A DNA stretch of 64,000 nucleotides from Acidimicrobiia bacterium (GCA_040878325.1 JBBDMM010000018.1:1-64000), one strand, 5' to 3'; positions 24,595-34,579 are shown, counted from the first letter of the stretch. The notes: generated from the sequence alone by a model not told the origin. A program made the numbers and translations.

Positions 24595-27500
24595 GCGTTG
24601 GCCGCCAGCCATGCAGTGCCGGGTTCGCAGAACCGGTTGAAGTCGCAGTTGCGGCATGCCGCCGACGGGGCGGCCGGAAACACGTCGCCCGTGGCCACCC
24701 CGACGAGTTCGGCGAGATGAGTGCGGGCACCCGCGAGCCACTCTCGGTCGACGACCTCCGACTGCTCGACGATGGCGTCACCGCCGAGGTAGGCGAAAGT
24801 CACCCGGGTCTTGTCGGGGGCCCGACCTCCGCTGAACCCCGCTTCCTCGGCGGCGACTGCGTAGGCCTCCAGCTGAACACGGCGCGCCGGATCGTCGCTC
24901 GGCCTACCGGACTTGAAGTCGACGACCTCCCACGACCCGGGCTCATCCTCGTAGACGGCGTCGATACGGCCGGCGACCCTCACCCCTTCGACCAGCAGGT
25001 CGAACGGGGCCTCTACGAGCAGCGGCAGGCGGTCGGCGAAGCGGGAGGCGAGGAACTTGTCGTATGCCGAGGTGACCGGCCCCTCGTATCCGTCGACGGC
25101 GTCGTAGAAGGTCTCGTCGGCCTCGTCGAACGCCACCGTGCCCCGGTTGTGGAGCTCGATCTTTCGGTGGACCTCGACCCCGCGTCGGGCCGCAGGCGTG
25201 GGCTTGCGAGGCAGGCGCTCGACCTCGGTCCAGTAGAAGCGGAGAGGGCAGCCGGCGAGGGTGACCAGGCCGGTGACCGAAGTGCGAAACGGCGGGTCTG
25301 TGGGTGATGTGTCGCCTGGGGTGGGCAAGCCGTCGAGCTTGAGCTGAAGCTGGTCCACTGCCGCATCGTATGCCACGCTCACCCCCGCCTCCTTGGCCAG
25401 ATTGCGCACGGTCGAACGGTCGGTGACCGCGGTGGCCAATGCCGACCGCCAGCCATCGGCGAAGAGCGGATCGGGCTCGGCGGCGCGCTCGGAGTCGAAA
25501 CGCAGGGTGACGGGCGGATCGCCCGGCTCCTCGCAGCGACCGGGAGCCGGATTGGCCAGTTGGTCGATCACCGCAAACAGCTCGCTCCGCTCCTTGGCCG
25601 TCTTCTCGGTGTACCAGAAGGCCCCGGTGGCGATGAGGACGTCCCGGGCTCGGGTCACTGCGACATAGGCGGTGCGCCACTCCTGATCGGAATGCGCCCC
25701 CAGCAACGCCGCCTTGCGTTCGTCGGGATCCTCGCCGAGATGAGGGAGGTCAGAGGCGTCTAGCCGCAACTCGCGCGGCATCACCTCGGGTTTGGAGCGG
25801 GGGTCTTCGTAGCTTCGTATCCCGGACGGGAAGGTGCCCTTGCAGAGCGCGGGGAGGAACACCGCCGGCCACTCCAGGCCTTTGGCCCGATGGACCGTTA
25901 TGAGGACCACCGCATCCTCGGAGCTGATGCGGGCGGTATCGAGTTCGTCGGAGGTGTTTTCGTCTTGGAGCACCTCGAGGTGCTCCAAGAACGCCTGCAG
26001 CGAAGGGGCGCCTTCGAGCGGGCTCCACTCCTCGGCGAGGTCGAGGAACCGGTAGAGGTTGAGGCGGGCTGACAGGCGGGCGGCACCATCGAGGGCATCG
26101 ACCTCGGGCCAGGCGCCGGTACGGTCGAGCACCCGCCGGCTCAGTTCCACCAGGCTCACCCCCTGGGCGATCTCGAGCAGATCCCGGTAGCGGGAACGGA
26201 ACCCTTCCAGGCGGCGGCGGGCTTCGGGGGAGAGGCCATCGACGGACTCGAGGTCGTCGATCGCCTCGAGGATCGCCCAGCCGATCGGCGAATCCTCGTC
26301 GCGGGGCCGCGAGCGGGCGCGTACCCAGGCGGCGAGTGGGGCGAGATCCCCGAGTCCGAGCCGATAGGAGGCGCCGAGCAGCAACCTGATGAGGGCGGGG
26401 GCATCGTCAGGCTTGCCGAGGATCCGTAACCATGCGTGCAGATCGGCCACCTCGGGCACCTCGAGTAGTCCGCCGAGCGACGCCACCTCCACCGGGATAC
26501 CGCGGTGCTCCAGTGCTTCGCGCACCAGACCCATCTGGCGGTGCTTGCGAAACAGCACGGCGATGTCACTCCACGCCAGGCCGCCCTCGTGGAGCCATTC
26601 GGCCTCGGCGGCGATCCAGCGAGCCTCCTCGACCGCCGAGTGGAGCCAGTGGGTGCGCACACTGCCCTCGGGAGCATTCGGGCGCGGATTCAGCCTGTCC
26701 AGCGGGCTGCGCGTGACGATCCGGCCGCGCACCGCGTTGGCGACATCGATGATCGACACGGCCGAGCGCCAGTTGGTGGACAGGTCGAGCGATGGCGACG
26801 GCTCTCCGGATGCCAGCGGGAAGTGTTCGGGGAATCGGTTGAAGTTGGCGGGCGATGCTCCGCGCCATTCGTAGATCGTCTGGTCGGAGTCGCCCACCGC
26901 GGTCACCGGGAAGCCGCCCCCGAAGATTGCCCGCAGCATCTCGCGCTGCCCGGGGTTCGTGTCCTGATACTCATCGAGCAGGACGACGCGGTAGCGGTCG
27001 CGTACCCGGGCGGCCACCTCGGGCACTTCGGTGAGCAGCCGGTGAGCCCGGACCACGAGGTCGGCATAGTCGAGGACGCCGAGGCGGTCCTTGCGCGCTT
27101 GATAATCGGCGATGACCTCGACCAACTCGAGTCGGGGGCCATCGACCGCGGCGTCGCCAGTGAGGTGCTCTCGGACGAGATCGACGGCCGCCAGGTGATC
27201 GCCGATCGAAGACGACAGCGTCACCAACTCGGCGACCCGACTCCCGGGAATCGTCAGGTCGAGGTGGGTTCGTGGCTTTGCCCCGAGGGAGTCGCGCAGC
27301 AGCTGGCGGACATACCCCGGCGTTATCACCTGGACCCCACGGGGCACCCCCACCATCGGGCCGAACTCGCGCAGCAGACCATGGGCGAAGCCGTGGTAGG
27401 TGGCGACCTCCACCTCGCGTCCATGTGCGGCCATTTCCGGTAGGTACTCCCGCAGCCGCGATGCCAGCTCTCCCGCCGCCTTGTGGGTGAAGGTGATCCC

Positions 27501-27653
27501 GAGCGCCTGTTCCGGTTCGAGGCCATTCTCCCGCACCAGGTGGGCGAGACGTAGGGCCATCGTGGTCGTCTTGCCGGTGCCGGCGCCGGCGGTGACCCGG
27601 ACGGGTTCGAGCGGATGCTCGATGATCTTCTGCTGCTCGGCCGTGGGCTTCAT
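24591..27653 (-). CDS. adnB: UvrD-like helicase with C-terminal RecB-like nuclease (AdnB type)
   Basis: The true start is ATG 27653, overlapping the stop of the previous gene by ATGA; a longer frame upstream is only a shadow of that gene. The protein has 1020 residues. Helicase motifs in order are Q/I AGAGTGKTTT, II LLDEYQDTN, III GDSDQTIYEWRGA, IV STNWRS, V VHRAKGLEWP and VI VAVTRAR. The C-terminal PD-(D/E)XK nuclease has VVDFKSG and QLEAY, and the final CRNCDFNRFC is the end of an iron-sulfur cluster site. With the upstream gene it matches the mycobacterial AdnA-AdnB end-resection motor; this would be the AdnB-like subunit by order. Confidence 0.85.
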   Translation of the reverse strand: MKPTAEQQKIIEHPLEPVRVTAGAGTGKTTTMALRLAHLVRENGLEPEQALGITFTHKAAGELASRLREYLPEMAAHGREVEVATYHGFAHGLLREFGPMVGVPRGVQVITPGYVRQLLRDSLGAKPRTHLDLTIPGSRVAELVTLSSSIGDHLAAVDLVREHLTGDAAVDGPRLELVEVIADYQARKDRLGVLDYADLVVRAHRLLTEVPEVAARVRDRYRVVLLDEYQDTNPGQREMLRAIFGGGFPVTAVGDSDQTIYEWRGASPANFNRFPEHFPLASGEPSPSLDLSTNWRSAVSIIDVANAVRGRIVTRSPLDRLNPRPNAPEGSVRTHWLHSAVEEARWIAAEAEWLHEGGLAWSDIAVLFRKHRQMGLVREALEHRGIPVEVASLGGLLEVPEVADLHAWLRILGKPDDAPALIRLLLGASYRLGLGDLAPLAAWVRARSRPRDEDSPIGWAILEAIDDLESVDGLSPEARRRLEGFRSRYRDLLEIAQGVSLVELSRRVLDRTGAWPEVDALDGAARLSARLNLYRFLDLAEEWSPLEGAPSLQAFLEHLEVLQDENTSDELDTARISSEDAVVLITVHRAKGLEWPAVFLPALCKGTFPSGIRSYEDPRSKPEVMPRELRLDASDLPHLGEDPDERKAALLGAHSDQEWRTAYVAVTRARDVLIATGAFWYTEKTAKERSELFAVIDQLANPAPGRCEEPGDPPVTLRFDSERAAEPDPLFADGWRSALATAVTDRSTVRNLAKEAGVSVAYDAAVDQLQLKLDGLPTPGDTSPTDPPFRTSVTGLVTLAGCPLRFYWTEVERLPRKPTPAARRGVEVHRKIELHNRGTVAFDEADETFYDAVDGYEGPVTSAYDKFLASRFADRLPLLVEAPFDLLVEGVRVAGRIDAVYEDEPGSWEVVDFKSGRPSDDPARRVQLEAYAVAAEEAGFSGGRAPDKTRVTFAYLGGDAIVEQSEVVDREWLAGARTHLAELVGVATGDVFPAAPSAACRNCDFNRFCEPGTAWLAANA

Positions 27654-30583
27654 GAGGCGAATGCCTCCCGGCCCTCGGGCCATTCGGGGCATACGGAGCG
27701 GACGGCGCATCCATCGCAAGCAGGCCCGGGGATGGGGGTCCAGTCTTCGCCGAAAATTCCTCGCTGCGCGTCGGCCATCGCTGTTTCGACCAGAGGGAGG
27801 TTGGCGAGATCGAACCTGCGGGTGGTGACGCTCTTGGCCCTGGTGGCCGGGAACCACAATTCGGCGCCGCCCACCGGGTCGTCGGATGAGTCGGTGGCGA
27901 GGGCATAGAAGCCCAACTGGACCGACTGGGCTGCCGCGGGCACGCCGGGCACTGTGGTGCCGGTCTTGTAGTCGATGATCCAACGGCCATCGGGCCGGCG
28001 CTCGATCCGGTCGACCCGACCCGACCAGGTGACGCCGTCGACCTCGTGGGTGACCCGCTGCTCCAGGCTCACGGCGGGACCCTGGCCCGGCCAGGCCTCG
28101 TAGAGCTTGGTGGCGATCCGCACCGCCCGTGCCTTCCACGCCTCGGCCCATGCCTCGGAGCCGAAGGCCACGGGGTCGAACTCCTCGTCGAGGATCCGCA
28201 AGGCAGTCGCCAGGTCGGCGTGGTCGGCCCCTTGCTTGCGAGCGCCTTCCTCCGCAAGCTCGAAGACACGGTGGAGCACCGATCCGAGTTCCTGGTACAC
28301 CGAGCCGCCGTCGTCGACGTGGAGCAACCGGCTGAACACATACTTCCGGGGGCACGAGATGTAGGCGTCGGCGGCGCTCGGCGAGAGCGACATCCCGGGG
28401 GAGACCAGCCCATGGTCGGGACCTCGATCGAGGATCCCGGCGAACTCTGATGGGGGCCGGGGGTGCCACTCGGCTTCGTCGGTGAGGGCCGCCAGAGCGG
28501 CAAGCCGGGTCGCCGCAGGGAGCAGCGGGTCGCGCACCTGTCGCCGCAGCCAGGCCTCGGCCTCGAGCGGTGTGGTGGGGTCGACCCAGGGCGGCGGCGG
28601 CTGTGAAGCCTCCTCCATCGAGGACCCCGCCACGAGGGGGAGCACCCGGCTCGGATTACCCGAGGTGCCCTCGTTGGGGGCGACCGTGCAGGTGAAGACC
28701 ACCCGCAGGCGGGCACGACACATGGCGGTGTAAACGAGCCGCATTTCCTCCTGCAGCCGGAACCGCAGGTAGCCGGCATCGTCCTCACCCTGGTTGGGCG
28801 ACAGATGGCGGGCGCCGAGCAGCGAGTCGCGTGTGCGCAGGTCGGGGAGCACCCCTTCGCGGGCGTCGGCGACGATGACCACGTCGAACTCCAACCCCTT
28901 GGCCTGGTGGAGCGTGGTGAGGGCGACGCGGTCGACGCCGTGCTCCCGGTACTCGAGGAGGGGTTGTGCCTCGAAGTCCTCGCTGTCGACCACCGCTGCG
29001 TAGTCGACGAGCGAGGCGCGTGGGTTGCGTTCGCGCAGCCGGTCGAGGGCCTGGGCGAACGAGGCGAGCGCTGCCCGGTCGTCGGACCGGGCCGGTTCGG
29101 CGACAACTCGTTCGAAATGGGGGAGCCGCGTCCACAGCTCCCAGAACCCGTCGGCGGCGGGCTGTTTCGTCGCCCAGTCGCTGATCTTGAGGAAGGGGAC
29201 GAGTGGGGCCGCCGCCGGGCTGCCGGTCACCGCGGTCAACCAATCGTCCCGCATCGCGATCCGCTCCAGGTCGCGGGCCGCCGACAGGGTGAGGCCGACC
29301 ATCGGGCCGAGCAGCACCCGGCGCAGCGAATTGGAGCGTTCGGGCTCGGGCCGGGCGACGGCGGCGACCAGATCGAGGACCGGGCGGATGGCGGGGTGAT
29401 CGACGAGCCGGGCGTCGGGGGGGTCGTGGGGAATCCGGCGGCGGTCGAGGGCCCGGGACAGCTCGGGGAGGAAGCGCCGCTTCGAGCGCACCACCACCGC
29501 CATGCGTAGATAGGGGATGTTGTCGCGAAGGTGGACTCGCTGCAGCTCGGAGGCGATCCACTCCGCTTCATTGGACGCCTGGTCGAAGGCGTAGGTCTCC
29601 ACCGAGCCATCCCCCGGGGCGGGCACCACCGGGCCGGCCGCTCCCGGCAGGCCTGCCCCCGCCGTAACTCGCACCGCGGCGTCGAGGATCGCCCGGGGTA
29701 CCCGGAATGAGGTGGTGAGGACTATGCGCCGTGCCGGTTCGCCGTCGGCGCCTCGAAACCGTTCGGGGAAGGCGGCGACATTCGACAGCTCGGCGCCCCG
29801 GAACGAGTAGATCGACTGATAGGGATCGCCCGCGGCCGTGACATTTCCGTGCGGCTGGCAGATTCGCTCGACCATGCGCGCCTGGGCAACGGTCGTGTCC
29901 TGATACTCGTCGACGAGGACGTACTGAAACGCCGCCGCGATCGCTTCGCGTACCGACGGTGCCTCCAGCAGACGGACCGCCTCGGCCTGGAGGGTGCCGT
30001 AGTCGATGCGGTCGCGTTCGAGCAGCGCGACGCGGTACCTGCGGAAGAAGGCGGGGAGCGCCCGCCAGTCAGCCCGGCCCCTGGCGGCGATCTCGTCGGG
30101 CCCCATCAGCCGCTCGGATGCCCGTTGCATGAAATCGGTGACCTCGTCGGCGAAGCTGCGCGAACCGAGCATCGTGCGGAAGGGCAGCGGCCAGTCGCTC
30201 GCGTCCTCGGCGGCGAGCAACTCCGAGATCAACGCCACATGCTCGGGGCCGGTGAGGATCTGGGGGGCGGTTGCCCAGTCGCCGGCAGATCCGTGTGCTT
30301 CGACCACCCGCATCGCCAGCGCGTGGAAAGTCATGGCCGGGACGACAGTGAGCGACCGCTCGATCCCGGCGACGACTCGGGAGCGGAGCTCGGCTGCACC
30401 ACGTCGGGAGAATGACAGCAGGAGCACCTGTTCCGGGGCGACGCCCGAGGCGATCAGATGGCGCGCCCGGCGCGCCAGGAACTCGGTCTTGCCGGCTCCC
30501 GGCCCGGCGACCACCAACTGAGGGCCCTCGGTATCGGCAATCGCCGCATCCCAGCCCTCCGGCTCTACAAGCAGTTCACGCAC
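27650..30583 (-). CDS. adnA: UvrD-like helicase with C-terminal RecB-like nuclease (AdnA type)
   Basis: The chosen start is GTG 30583 (977 residues); an upstream GTG at 30676 would translate an intergenic repeat. Helicase motifs are GPGAGKTEF, LVDEYQDTTVAQ, AAGDPYQSIYSFRGAE, TLHQAKGLEFD and VYTAMCRARLR. The C-terminal nuclease has WIIDYKTGT and QLGFYALA and ends with CDGCAVRSVC, the iron-sulfur ligands. Gene order (this gene first) and the double nuclease content match AdnA-AdnB of mycobacteria, which processes double-strand ends for recombination. It overlaps the next gene by four bases. Which subunit leads the motor cannot be told from sequence. Confidence 0.82.
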   Translation of the reverse strand: MRELLVEPEGWDAAIADTEGPQLVVAGPGAGKTEFLARRARHLIASGVAPEQVLLLSFSRRGAAELRSRVVAGIERSLTVVPAMTFHALAMRVVEAHGSAGDWATAPQILTGPEHVALISELLAAEDASDWPLPFRTMLGSRSFADEVTDFMQRASERLMGPDEIAARGRADWRALPAFFRRYRVALLERDRIDYGTLQAEAVRLLEAPSVREAIAAAFQYVLVDEYQDTTVAQARMVERICQPHGNVTAAGDPYQSIYSFRGAELSNVAAFPERFRGADGEPARRIVLTTSFRVPRAILDAAVRVTAGAGLPGAAGPVVPAPGDGSVETYAFDQASNEAEWIASELQRVHLRDNIPYLRMAVVVRSKRRFLPELSRALDRRRIPHDPPDARLVDHPAIRPVLDLVAAVARPEPERSNSLRRVLLGPMVGLTLSAARDLERIAMRDDWLTAVTGSPAAAPLVPFLKISDWATKQPAADGFWELWTRLPHFERVVAEPARSDDRAALASFAQALDRLRERNPRASLVDYAAVVDSEDFEAQPLLEYREHGVDRVALTTLHQAKGLEFDVVIVADAREGVLPDLRTRDSLLGARHLSPNQGEDDAGYLRFRLQEEMRLVYTAMCRARLRVVFTCTVAPNEGTSGNPSRVLPLVAGSSMEEASQPPPPWVDPTTPLEAEAWLRRQVRDPLLPAATRLAALAALTDEAEWHPRPPSEFAGILDRGPDHGLVSPGMSLSPSAADAYISCPRKYVFSRLLHVDDGGSVYQELGSVLHRVFELAEEGARKQGADHADLATALRILDEEFDPVAFGSEAWAEAWKARAVRIATKLYEAWPGQGPAVSLEQRVTHEVDGVTWSGRVDRIERRPDGRWIIDYKTGTTVPGVPAAAQSVQLGFYALATDSSDDPVGGAELWFPATRAKSVTTRRFDLANLPLVETAMADAQRGIFGEDWTPIPGPACDGCAVRSVCPEWPEGREAFAS

Positions 30584-30614
30584 GATGTGAAGGTAACGGT
30601 TAGGTGTGACACGC

Positions 30615-30664
30615 GGGGGCCCTTCGCTTCGCTCGGCCCCCGCAATTCGCAATAACGCAAGAAC
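30615..30664. repeat. Composite module: GC palindrome plus GCAATT units
   Basis: GGGGCCCTTCGCTTCGCTCG with following CCCCC forms a GC-rich palindromic block, followed by GCAATTC, GCAATAAC and GCAAGAAC. Related modules lie at 38786, 43570 and 60661. Confidence 0.6.
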
Positions 30665-30701
30665 GGGTGATCGCACTCGACGGGGTCAGGTCGGATCTTG
30701 C

Positions 30702-30729
30702 GGATGGAGGATGGAGGATGGCGGATGGC
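30702..30729 (+). repeat. Heptamer array, GGATGGA/GGATGGC, four units
   Basis: Four tandem 7-bp units end two bases before the DUF488 stop codon. They are the same family as those at 19528-19562. Confidence 0.85.
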
Positions 30730-30731
30730 TC

Positions 30732-31208
30732 TCAGATTCCCAGTGGCTCCTGATGCATCTGGGTGGTGCCGTCGTGGCGGAGGTGGAGGACCCGGGCGCC
30801 GCGGTCGAGCAAGGCGGGGGTGATGAGGGTGGACCGGTGGCAGTTGGCTGGGTCCTCCTCGGCGCAGAGGATGGCGACGGGTCCGCCTGCGGCGATTTCG
30901 AGGAGCAGGCCGAGGTCGGCGGCGAAGCCGGGGGTGGCGGCGATGCGGGCGGGGTCCGGCAGACCATCGGGCCCTTGCAGGGAGGGGTGGGTGGGCCGGC
31001 CCCCGAGCTGGCGGCCGAGAAATCGATAGCCGATACCCGCGTCGGCGCACATTTGGTCGAGAAGGGGGCGGGCGAAGTCGGGCGCGTGGGTGCTGTACGG
31101 AGCCGAGCGGATGTCGATCAGAGTGCTGACTCCGGCCTCACGGAGAAGGGCCGCAATCCTCTCGAACGGCTCGCGTCCATGACCGACGGTGTAGATCGTG
31201 ACGGTCAA
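30732..31208 (-). CDS. DUF488 family protein
   Basis: The TTG at 31208 gives 158 residues beginning LTVTIYTVGHG, the conserved N-terminus of DUF488. Further family blocks are IDIRSAPYS and CAEEDPANCHR, where Cys, Glu and His could form an active or metal site. Biochemical function is not established for the family. The gene is divergent from glutamate dehydrogenase, 61 bases away. Confidence 0.85.
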   Translation of the reverse strand: MTVTIYTVGHGREPFERIAALLREAGVSTLIDIRSAPYSTHAPDFARPLLDQMCADAGIGYRFLGRQLGGRPTHPSLQGPDGLPDPARIAATPGFAADLGLLLEIAAGGPVAILCAEEDPANCHRSTLITPALLDRGARVLHLRHDGTTQMHQEPLGI

Positions 31209-31269
31209 GCTGGCGGCCCCCTTCGACCCGTTAGATTGGACTTCCCGCCATTCTGCTGGAAAGAGGACC

Positions 31270-32556
31270 ATGGAGCAGAAGTTCGTCGGTGAGGGTCTGC
31301 GCGAGTGGGACTCACCGCTCTACCAAGAAGCGTTGCACCAGTTCGACCGGGTCGCCGAGATGACCGGCCTCGACGACAACATCGCCGAACGGCTCCGAGT
31401 GCCACAGCGATCGATCATCGTCACCTTCCCGTATCGGCGGGACGACTACTCGGACGTCGAGAGCCTGTTCGGGTACCGGGTTCAGCATCTCCTCACGATG
31501 GGTCCCACCAAGGGCGGCATCCGTTACTCCCCCGACGTGAACCTCGGTGAGGTCGCCGCCCTGGCGATGCTGATGACGTGGAAGTGCGCCATCGTCGGCC
31601 TGCCGTTCGGCGGGGCCAAGGGTGGGGTGCGAGTGGATCCGCTCACCCTCAGCCGGTCGGAGAAGCAACGCGTCACCCGCCGGTACACCGCCGAGATCAT
31701 CGACTTCATCGGCCCCAACAAGGACATCCCCGCCCCCGACATGGGTACCGACGAGCAGACCATGGCGTGGATCATGGACACCTACAGCCAGCAGAAGGGC
31801 CACGCCGTGCCGGCGGTCGTCACTGGTAAGCCCCCGGCGCTCGGCGGTTCAGTCGCTCGTCGCGAGGCGACTGGTCGGGGAATGGTCAGCCTTTTGCCGG
31901 TGGCCGCCCAACAGATCGGTCTCACCGTGGAAGGAGCGCGCGTCTCCGTCCATGGATTCGGGAATGTCGGCCGCTATGCGGCAGTGGCCGCCCACCAACT
32001 CGGCACCAAGGTGGTTGCGATCTCCGACATCTCCGGCGGGGCCCACAACGGAAATGGGCTCGATATCGACGAGGCGATGGCCTATGTCGACAAGAACCGG
32101 ACCCTCGAGGGTTACAACGGCGGTGGCGACCGCATCACCAACGAGGAGATCCTCGCCATCGACTGCGACGTGCTGATGCCGTGCGCCACCGGGGGAGTGA
32201 TCACCGAGGCCAACGCCGGGGATGTGAAGGCGAAGATGATCATGGAAGGCGCCAACGGGCCGACCACTCTCGCCGCCGACGACATTCTCAGAGACCGGGG
32301 GGTGCTGGTGATCCCCGACATCCTCGCCAACGCCGGTGGCGTGACCGTCTCCTACTTCGAATGGGTCCAGGACCTGCAGAACTACTTCTGGTCGGAGTCG
32401 GAGATCGTGGGGCGGCTGCGCGAGATCATGAGCCGGGCTTACGACGAAGTGTCGTCGGTGGCGACGAAGCACAACACCGACCTGCGCACCGCCGCCCTCA
32501 TCAAGGGGATTCGCCGAGTCGCCGAGGCCAAACTGGCCCGCGGCGTCTTTCCGTAG
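31270..32556 (+). CDS. gdhA: Glutamate dehydrogenase
   Basis: The ATG at 31270 follows a GAGG site and gives 428 residues. Substrate-domain blocks are GPTKGGIRYSPDVNLGEV, MTWKCAIVGLPFGGAKGG (with the catalytic Lys) and PAPDMGTDE; the dinucleotide domain has GFGNVGRYAA. It interconverts glutamate with 2-oxoglutarate and ammonia. A Leu/Phe dehydrogenase is possible in the same superfamily, but length and the GPTKGGIR block favour glutamate. Coenzyme preference is not clear. Confidence 0.9.
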   Translation: MEQKFVGEGLREWDSPLYQEALHQFDRVAEMTGLDDNIAERLRVPQRSIIVTFPYRRDDYSDVESLFGYRVQHLLTMGPTKGGIRYSPDVNLGEVAALAMLMTWKCAIVGLPFGGAKGGVRVDPLTLSRSEKQRVTRRYTAEIIDFIGPNKDIPAPDMGTDEQTMAWIMDTYSQQKGHAVPAVVTGKPPALGGSVARREATGRGMVSLLPVAAQQIGLTVEGARVSVHGFGNVGRYAAVAAHQLGTKVVAISDISGGAHNGNGLDIDEAMAYVDKNRTLEGYNGGGDRITNEEILAIDCDVLMPCATGGVITEANAGDVKAKMIMEGANGPTTLAADDILRDRGVLVIPDILANAGGVTVSYFEWVQDLQNYFWSESEIVGRLREIMSRAYDEVSSVATKHNTDLRTAALIKGIRRVAEAKLARGVFP

Positions 32557-32571
32557 GCCGGGGCTACGCCT

Positions 32572-33366
32572 CTATTGGCCTGCCGCCGCCAATGCCTTGG
32601 CCGCGACCTCCGTGCCCGCCCATGCGGGGCAGATCGATTGGAACGAGCACCAGTCGCAGAGGCGGCTGACCCGTGGGGGGAACCGTTCTTCGTCGATGGC
32701 CTTGTCGATCGCGGACCAGAGCGCTCGCAGTTGACGGTCCATCGCGTCCAGTTGGGCGTCGTTCACCGGGATCCGGTACACCGTCGGCCCGTTCAAGTAC
32801 ATCAGCTGGATCTCGTCGGGAGTGCGCCCGGTCTTGCGGCGGATCAACAGCGCATAGATCTTGAGAGCGAAGAATGCCGGAAGGGCGTATCGCTCGGGGG
32901 GCGCCTTTCCCGTCTTGTAGTCGGTGATCACCAGCCGGCCATCGGCGGTCTCCTCCATCCGGTCGAGGATTCCCCGGATGGTGATGCCTTCGAGATCCTC
33001 GAGCATGTCGAGTTCGCGATCGATGGGATCGAACGAGGTGGGGTCCTCGATCGAGAAGTAGTTGGCCAACAGGGCGAGACTCTCGATCCCCCAGGCTCGT
33101 TCCTCCTCGGTCGTCTCGAACAGGCCCTCGTATTCGCCCATCCGCACCTCGGCCCAAGCGACGCGGAACAGATCGAAGAGCACTTCGGGCGTTCGGCCTG
33201 CGGCGGGTAGGTCGAACAGCCGTTGCAGAGCGAGGTGAGCCGTGGTGCCTCGTGCCTGATAGACCGTGGTCGGTTCAGGCAGGCGGTCGATCGCTCGGAA
33301 TTTGAAGAGCTGGGGGCAGGTCTTGAAATCGCTTGCCCGGCTCGGACTCAATGTCTCCAGTCCCAT
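32572..33366 (-). CDS. RecB-family PD-(D/E)XK nuclease with likely iron-sulfur cluster
   Basis: The 264-residue protein has SPSRASDFKTCPQLFKFR at the N-terminus, the nuclease core with ITDYKTG and a downstream ALKIYALL helix, and the C-terminal CDWCSFQSIC. The early Cys plus these three fit the four-Cys cluster of RecB/AddB/Cas4-like nucleases. No cas gene is nearby. A free-standing protein of this kind is widespread in actinobacteria. It stands 15 bases from the gdhA stop, convergent. Confidence 0.85.
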   Translation of the reverse strand: MGLETLSPSRASDFKTCPQLFKFRAIDRLPEPTTVYQARGTTAHLALQRLFDLPAAGRTPEVLFDLFRVAWAEVRMGEYEGLFETTEEERAWGIESLALLANYFSIEDPTSFDPIDRELDMLEDLEGITIRGILDRMEETADGRLVITDYKTGKAPPERYALPAFFALKIYALLIRRKTGRTPDEIQLMYLNGPTVYRIPVNDAQLDAMDRQLRALWSAIDKAIDEERFPPRVSRLCDWCSFQSICPAWAGTEVAAKALAAAGQ

Positions 33367-33382
33367 GCCTCGGGACTATACG

Positions 33383-34579
33383 TCACCCGACTGACACAGA
33401 TGTAGTTCGGAGCTGCTTGCGGGGTCCGATGTCGCCTTCCAGGAGGCTGAAGACGAGCGACCCGACCGTCACCCAAACGGCGGCGATGAGGAACATCGAC
33501 GAGTAGCCGAACCAGGTCACCAGGGCCCCGAACATCGGACCGCCGATGAGGGCCCCCATGTCGAACAGGCCGGTGAAGATCGCCGACGCGGACCCCCGGT
33601 CGGTGGAGGCAGCCCGGGTGAACGCCAGCGAGTACAGGATTGGGAACGCATAGGCGTGCCCCGCTCCGCAGAACGCTCCGGCCAGCAGAATCGATCCGCC
33701 GTCGCTGGCCGTCGCCAGCAGGACGAAACCGGTGGCGAAGACCAACATCGCCGGGTACAGCACTCGCTTGGGGCCGATCTTGTCCGGCAGCCATCCACCG
33801 ACGAGCCGCAACGACATCGCGGTGCCGGCATAGGCAGCGAAGAAGCCGGCGACGGTCCCGATCCCCGTCTCATCCACGAACGTGCGCAGGAAGGTGAAGT
33901 AGGCGGTCAACGACAGGGCGAATACCAGGGTGAGCCACCACAGCGGGCGGAGGTTGGGCTGCTTCAGGGGGCGCAAGAAGGACACCGCCCCGTCCTTGCC
34001 CATGGGAACGCACGATTCGGGAATCCGGGTGGAGAGCGCCAGTCCGATCACGCTGAGGCCGAGGGAAGTCAGGAAGAGGCCGTCGAAGTCCCAACGATCG
34101 AGCACGAACTCGCCGAGCACTCCGCCCAGCGCGATCGGTAGTAGCCCTGACACTCCGAAAAGGGCGAGGCCCTGGGTCCGCTTCCTTTCGGGAACCAGGT
34201 CGGCGGCGATCGTGTGGATGGCAGTGAACGCCAGCGCCACCCCGAAGCCATGGATGATCCGGATGGTGTAGAGCCACGGTCCGAGCGACGTCACCGTGAG
34301 GTAGAGGCCGAGGACGCAGACATTCACCGCGCCGCCGAGCAACAGCACCGGCCGCCGGCCGCGCCGGTCGAGTTCCCGGCCGAGGAGGGGGCGGGCCGCC
34401 AGTGCGCTGAGCGCCGTCGCCGCGACCACCAACCCGATCTCGACCTTGCTCGCCCCCACCCCCTCGAGGAACCGGGGGAAGTGGACGAACAGAAAGAAGG
34501 CGAGGCCCGACACGAGGCTTACCAGCCACGCGGCCACGAAGTGGGGGGTGAGGAGGCGGTCCATCGCGGCGCGGGACAT
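33383..34579 (-). CDS. MFS transporter
   Basis: A 12-helix major facilitator. Start ATG 34579 gives 398 residues; ATG 34564 (MDRLLTPHF) is an equally good choice. The cytoplasmic loop between helices 2 and 3 has GRELDRRGRRP, the MFS signature, and the matching loop in the second half has GGWLPDKIGPKR. The sequence is of the general efflux type (drug or metabolite), but the substrate cannot be inferred. It is divergent from the structured-RNA candidates at 34608-35340. Confidence 0.88.
   Translation of the reverse strand: MSRAAMDRLLTPHFVAAWLVSLVSGLAFFLFVHFPRFLEGVGASKVEIGLVVAATALSALAARPLLGRELDRRGRRPVLLLGGAVNVCVLGLYLTVTSLGPWLYTIRIIHGFGVALAFTAIHTIAADLVPERKRTQGLALFGVSGLLPIALGGVLGEFVLDRWDFDGLFLTSLGLSVIGLALSTRIPESCVPMGKDGAVSFLRPLKQPNLRPLWWLTLVFALSLTAYFTFLRTFVDETGIGTVAGFFAAYAGTAMSLRLVGGWLPDKIGPKRVLYPAMLVFATGFVLLATASDGGSILLAGAFCGAGHAYAFPILYSLAFTRAASTDRGSASAIFTGLFDMGALIGGPMFGALVTWFGYSSMFLIAAVWVTVGSLVFSLLEGDIGPRKQLRTTSVSVG

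Noticed and set aside
27654-28469. N-terminal extension of the AdnB-like protein to 1292 residues
   Set aside because: This part overlaps the coding region of the AdnA-like gene in another frame and has no helicase-family similarity; the ATGA junction at 27653 explains the start.
32572-33366. Cas4
   Set aside because: The four-Cys RecB-like layout fits, but no other cas gene or repeat array is present; free-standing RecB-family nucleases are common in actinobacteria.
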